NCBI GenBank assembly: GCA_027687465.1
Contig: JAQCQR010000010.1
Coordinates: 1-64,000, forward strand
DNA: 64,000 bases
Reading direction: 5' to 3'
Source of the DNA: Coriobacteriaceae bacterium AF08-21
GTDB taxonomy: Bacteria; Actinomycetota; Coriobacteriia; Coriobacteriales; Coriobacteriaceae
Each line of letters begins with the position of its first letter. Position 1 is the first letter of the stretch. Positions 61,013 to 64,000 of the stretch are shown one piece after another. The notes beneath the pieces were generated by a model. That model saw only the letters and a list, made by a program, of their open reading frames with translations, was not told the DNA's origin and made no database searches. The position numbers and the translations under genes were made by a program.

Positions 61013-61663
61013 CTAGCGCACGGCCTTGACCGCGGCCGGCAGATCGAACAGCGTATCGAGCACGGCCTCGCAGCCATCCACCACGTCCTGCGGCAGCGGC
61101 ACGATATCGGGAACGGCAAAGACGTGGCAGCCGGCCGTGATGCCCGAGACGCAGCCGTTGCGGGAATCCTCGACCACGGCGCACTCCTCGGGAGCAAAGC
61201 CCGCGCGCTCGCAGGCGAGCAGATACATCTCGGGATCGGGCTTGCCGTGTACGACGTCCTCGCCGCAGGTCACCGTCTCAAACTTATCAAAGAGGCCGAC
61301 CGTCTTAAGGTTGCGCTCGGCGGTAACATGGCGCGACGACGTCGCGAGGCCCACGTGATAGCCCGCAGCCAGCAGTTCGTCCAGGCACTCGGCGGCGCCG
61401 GCCTTAAGCTCCAGATCGGTCTTGACCATCTCGTCGCGAATCTCCCCATGGCGACGATAGATTGCCTCAGCGGTTTCGCGACTGCCGTAATGCCCATCAA
61501 GGATCTCCATGACATCGGGCAGCGTGCGACCGATAAACTGATGGATCAGCGCATCATCAATCGCGAATCCCAGCTCGGCCGCCCCCGCCTTCCACGCCTT
61601 GATACCCAAACGCTCGGTATCGACCAGCGTTCCGTCCATATCAAAAATAACAGCCTTGATCAT
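61013..61663 (-). CDS. HAD family hydrolase, beta-phosphoglucomutase-like
   Basis: A 216-residue phosphatase or phosphomutase of HAD subfamily IA. Motif I is AVIFDMDGTLVDTERL, motif II is GLATSSRHVTAERNL, and motif III/IV is HGKPDPEMYLLACERAGFAPEECAVVEDSRNGCVSGITAGCHVFAVPD, the standard cap-C1 layout. Substrates are usually sugar phosphates. ATG 61663 is supported by GGGGGACC upstream. The longer frame to 61750 includes a non-conserved segment and is rejected. It is divergent from larE across about 170 bases. Confidence 0.93.
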   Translation of the reverse strand: MIKAVIFDMDGTLVDTERLGIKAWKAGAAELGFAIDDALIHQFIGRTLPDVMEILDGHYGSRETAEAIYRRHGEIRDEMVKTDLELKAGAAECLDELLAAGYHVGLATSSRHVTAERNLKTVGLFDKFETVTCGEDVVHGKPDPEMYLLACERAGFAPEECAVVEDSRNGCVSGITAGCHVFAVPDIVPLPQDVVDGCEAVLDTLFDLPAAVKAVR

Positions 61664-61836
61664 ATCGGTCCCCCATCGCTTCGCGCTGCTGTACTCCCGC
61701 AACTTTACCGCACCTGTAAACTTGTATATAACGTATATAGCATATTGCACTTTCGTTACATAGATAGAAGTCTTATGACAAGTGGCTCGGTAGGATTATA
61801 GTTTTCGACCGAGTACTCAACGGCAAGGATCGATTC

Positions 61837-62715
61837 ATGCTTTCAGACACCACCGCACCTGCAGAGGGGCTTCAGGACAAACTCGCAGCGCTCGAGCAGC
61901 TGCTTTTGGCATACGGACGCGTCGCCATCGGCTTTTCCGGTGGCGTCGACAGCAGCTTTTTGGCCGCGGTCTGCGCCCGCATCATGCCCGCCAGCACGCT
62001 TCTCGTTCACCTCACCACGCCGCTCATCGGCACGCCCGAGCAGGCTTCGTTTGAGCGGTCCGTTGACGGGCAGACCAATGAAGGGCCGCATTTTAAGCTC
62101 CCCGTGCTCAATCTTTCGGTCGATCAGCTGCGGCTCCCCCAAGTAGCCTGCAACGATGCCGACCGCTGCTACCACTGCAAGCGCGCCGGCTTTACCGCCA
62201 TCGTCAACCACGCCAAGTCGCTGGGCTTTCCCACCGTCATCGACGGCAGCAACGCAAGCGACCGCGGCGACTACCGCCCCGGCATGCGCGCCGCCCAGGA
62301 GCTCGGCGTGCGCTCGCCCCTCATGGAGGTCGGCTTTACCAAGGACGAAGAGCGCGAGCTGCTGCGCGCCTGGGGCTATCCCGTTTGGAACCTGCCGGCA
62401 GGAGCCTGCCTGGCCACGCGTGTCCCCACGGGCGAGGAGCTCACGCGCGAGAAGGTCGATGTAATCCGCACCTGTGAGGACTACCTGCACGACCTTGGCC
62501 TAGACCAGGTCCGCGCACGCCTCGTCGGCGGCTGCATGCATATCGAGGCCGCGCCGACAGACGTTGCCAAGATCGCAGCCCTCGGCAGCACCGCGGTCAA
62601 CGACGAGGGCAAGGCCCCGCTTCCTGCCGCCATCGAATCTGCCCTGCGCAACCTAGGCTGCGGCCACATCTCCCCCGAGGTCACCCCCTACATCCACGGC
62701 AACATGAACCTGTAG
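61837..62715 (+). CDS. larE: LarE-type ATP-dependent sacrificial sulfur transferase
   Basis: A 292-residue PP-loop enzyme that gives its own cysteine sulfur during synthesis of the nickel-pincer cofactor of lactate racemase. The PP-loop is GFSGGVDSSFLA (about residues 32-43). Other family parts are CNDADRCYHCKRAGF (a Cys-rich motif seen in multi-cysteine LarE forms), VIDGSNASDRGDYRPGMRAAQELGVRSPL and AGACLATRVPTGEELT, which contains the sacrificial-cysteine position. AAGGAT lies before the ATG. No larA, larB or larC is in the window, so the target racemase is elsewhere or the protein has another role. Confidence 0.9.
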   Translation: MLSDTTAPAEGLQDKLAALEQLLLAYGRVAIGFSGGVDSSFLAAVCARIMPASTLLVHLTTPLIGTPEQASFERSVDGQTNEGPHFKLPVLNLSVDQLRLPQVACNDADRCYHCKRAGFTAIVNHAKSLGFPTVIDGSNASDRGDYRPGMRAAQELGVRSPLMEVGFTKDEERELLRAWGYPVWNLPAGACLATRVPTGEELTREKVDVIRTCEDYLHDLGLDQVRARLVGGCMHIEAAPTDVAKIAALGSTAVNDEGKAPLPAAIESALRNLGCGHISPEVTPYIHGNMNL

Positions 62716-62741
62716 GTTGCGCCGTTTTACAAACGGCGCAA
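62715..62741 (+). terminator. Terminator of larE
   Basis: GTTGCGCCGTTT pairs with AAACGGCGCAAC around TAC, directly after the stop codon. No T-tract follows, but the stem is perfect. Confidence 0.7.
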
Positions 62742-62756
62742 CTGCTCGGCGCTGCA

Positions 62757-62854
62757 CGGGCTCCGGGCACGGCAATCTGACGTTCAACTTCACGGGCGCG
62801 ACCAAAAGGTCAGCGCCCGCTTGTTTCACGTCACCTTACCGCACCCGGAGCCCG
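62757..62854. repeat. Long nested hairpin, family B copy 2 (3' of larE)
   Basis: A 16-base arm pair (62757-62772 with 62839-62854, two mismatches) holds the core with CAATCTGACGTTCAA, an inner GGGCGCGACC/GGTCAGCGCCC stem and TTTCACGTCACC. The same core, reverse-complemented, is at 55805-55904. Outer arms differ completely between copies. Confidence 0.78.
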
Positions 62855-62890
62855 CTCGCTCGCATATGCTCAACCTGGACTGCGTTAACT

Positions 62891-62932
62891 GACCTACCAA
62901 AAAGAGACAGGTTTATTTTGGCAGGTTTTATC
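62891..62932. repeat. REP-like palindrome, GGGACAGGTTTAT family, copy 3
   Basis: CCAAAAAGAGACAGG then TTTATTTTGGCAGG matches 55664-55702 in the same orientation, including the trailing TTTTATCTG. The 306-base gap between larE and the EIIA gene holds this, the hairpin at 62757 and two terminators. Confidence 0.65.
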
Positions 62933-62948
62933 TGGGAAAACGCAGACA

Positions 62949-62981
62949 GGGCCGCAACGTCGTATGCGTTGCGGCCCTGCT
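62949..62981. terminator. Terminator of the EIIA-transketolase operon
   Basis: CAGGGCCGCAACG pairs with CGTTGCGGCCCTG around TCGTATG. It lies about 40 bases beyond the EIIA stop on the minus strand. Confidence 0.78.
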
Positions 62982-63021
62982 CCTTGGAGAAGGATCAATA
63001 GATTGAGCGGGCTGGTTGCAC

Positions 63022-63474
63022 CTAGCCCTCGAGCCCGGCGTTAATAAGCTCCGCGATCTCGGCGGGATCGGCGCTCGTGCGCACCTTGTCACGGAAGCCG
63101 GCATCCATCAGCATCACGGCAGCCTTGGAGAGCAGACGCAGGTGCGTGGTTCCCGCTTCGCCGGCGGGCACGAACAGCGCGAGTGCCACATCGACGGGCA
63201 CGCCATCAAAGCTCGGCCACTCAACAGGCTCGGACAGCTTGAGCACGGCCACGCCCGGCGTATGAATCGCGTCGCTTTTGGCATGCGGAACGGCAAAACC
63301 GGCGACGAGGCCAGTCTCGGCCTCGTTTTCGCGAGCAATAAAAGCCGCCTCTACAGCAGATGCGTCATCGGCAAAACCAAGCTCAACAGCCTGCTCGGAC
63401 AGATAATGCAGCGCGTCCTCGCGCGAGGCGGCGGTGTAGCCAATCGTCACTTGGTTGGCAGATACAAACCCCAT
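63022..63474 (-). CDS. PTS EIIA domain protein (fructose/mannitol type)
   Basis: A 150-residue single-domain PTS EIIA protein. The phosphorylated histidine is in GFAVPHAKSDAI (about residue 65), within the fructose-type pattern ARENEAETGLVAGFAVPHAKS. The end has AGTTHLRLLSKAAVMLMD, as in EIIA-Fru and PtsN. Such a stand-alone protein either serves a split PTS permease or is regulatory. It lies 12 bases after the transketolase subunit stop, on the same strand, with AAGGAAGG upstream, so they form an operon. No EIIB or EIIC is in view, and these may lie to the right of the window. Confidence 0.9.
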   Translation of the reverse strand: MGFVSANQVTIGYTAASREDALHYLSEQAVELGFADDASAVEAAFIARENEAETGLVAGFAVPHAKSDAIHTPGVAVLKLSEPVEWPSFDGVPVDVALALFVPAGEAGTTHLRLLSKAAVMLMDAGFRDKVRTSADPAEIAELINAGLEG

Positions 63475-63486
63475 GGAAAACCTTCC

Positions 63487-64000
63487 TTACAACACGGACC
63501 TGACCGCGGCTTCGATGCCGTCGGCGTCCAAACCGTACTTGTGCAGCAAATCGACCGCAGGGCCGGACTCGCCATATACATCGCGCACGCCGACGCGTCG
63601 CATCGGCACCGGATGCTGTTCCGCGAGCACCGAGGCCACGGCCTCGCCAAGACCGCCGATAATCGAATGCTCCTCGGCGGTGACCACGCGACCAGTCTTC
63701 TTGGCGCTGGCAACCACCAGGCGCTCATCGAGCGGTTTGATCGTATGCATGTTGATGACCTCGGCGTCGATACCATCGGCAGCGAGCGCCTCGGCAGCCT
63801 CAAGCGCCTCGGCGACCATGAGGCCACAAGCGACGATGGTCACATCGGACCCCTCGCGCACGACCACGCCGCGACCAATCTTGAACTCATAGTCCTCGCG
63901 GTCGTTGATAACCGGTGTTGCCAGGCGGCCGAAGCGCATGTAGACCGGTCCCTCAAACTCATAGGCGGCGCGCACGCAAGCGCGAGCCTCGATGTCATCG
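63487..64000 (-). CDS. Transketolase C-terminal subunit (partial, runs off window)
   Basis: The visible 170 residues are the C-terminal part of the pyrimidine and C-terminal domains of a transketolase-type enzyme: DDIEARACVRAAYEFEGPVYMRFGR, VVVREGSDVTIVACGLMVAEALEAA, VINMHTIKPLDERLVVASAKKTGRVVTAEEHSIIGGLGEAVASVL and the short C-terminal tail. The frame continues past base 64000 without a stop. In anaerobes this family is often split into two subunits of about 280 and 310 residues, and the short domain C terminus here fits a split enzyme, though the N-terminal part is outside. It transfers two-carbon ketol units in the pentose phosphate pathway. The co-transcribed EIIA suggests a link to sugar uptake. 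Confidence 0.88.
   Translation of the reverse strand, partial: DDIEARACVRAAYEFEGPVYMRFGRLATPVINDREDYEFKIGRGVVVREGSDVTIVACGLMVAEALEAAEALAADGIDAEVINMHTIKPLDERLVVASAKKTGRVVTAEEHSIIGGLGEAVASVLAEQHPVPMRRVGVRDVYGESGPAVDLLHKYGLDADGIEAAVRSVL

Overview
The window reads as chromosomal DNA of a high-GC actinobacterium of the class Coriobacteriia, most likely Collinsella or a close relative. This is inferred from codon and GC style, from LPXTG-like surface proteins in a high-GC background, from a stand-alone transketolase C-terminal subunit, and from many short palindromic intergenic repeats. No phage, plasmid or rRNA genes were seen, and the window looks like an ordinary chromosome segment with one accessory surface-structure island. 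About 46 protein genes, one tRNA-Ser and one SRP RNA are supported.

Layout. 0.4-4.8 kb: a transaldolase/fructose-6-phosphate aldolase family enzyme, a HAD phosphatase and an RlmKL-type rRNA methyltransferase whose RlmL half has lost its catalytic motif. 4.9-9.6 kb: a potassium module (KdpE-like regulator, shortened KdpD-like kinase, tiny membrane protein, Kup transporter). 9.8-13.1 kb: a nitroreductase and an LTA-synthase-like sulfatase. 13.4-23.4 kb: a six-gene minus-strand operon encoding a SipW-type signal peptidase, three SipW-dependent TasA/camelysin-like proteins, a 1821-residue secreted protein and a cell-wall-anchored subunit. It is flanked by two directly repeated 330-bp arrays. 23.5-30.6 kb: a flavodoxin, a DUF4143-type ATPase preceded by 23-bp iterons, a heterodimeric ABC exporter and a coiled-coil LANTG surface protein. 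30.8-39 kb: SRP RNA and a 2601-residue surface protein (leucine-rich repeats, beta-helix, about a dozen Ig/CnaB/isopeptide modules, MPDTG anchor).

39-45.9 kb: a TadA-glycerate kinase fusion, tRNA-Ser(UGA), TetR, LemA, branched-chain aminotransferase, DedA and serine acetyltransferase. 46-50.3 kb: a MarR-controlled heterodimeric ABC exporter. 50.4-55.7 kb: small proteins, a second nitroreductase, a degenerate sigma54-activator-like regulator, a YeiH-type exporter and a divergent GntR regulator. 55.9-64 kb: GlmS, a LacI regulator, a second DUF4143 ATPase, a HAD phosphatase, LarE, a PTS EIIA protein and a transketolase C-terminal subunit that runs off the window.

The most unusual signal lies between genes. 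At least ten long nested hairpins sit at gene 3' ends, several belonging to families in which internal strands are conserved while the outer and inner arms change together, so pairing is kept although the sequence differs. Together with the hairpin-rich 62-bp arrays flanking the surface-fibre operon, they are the best candidates here for undescribed structured elements.
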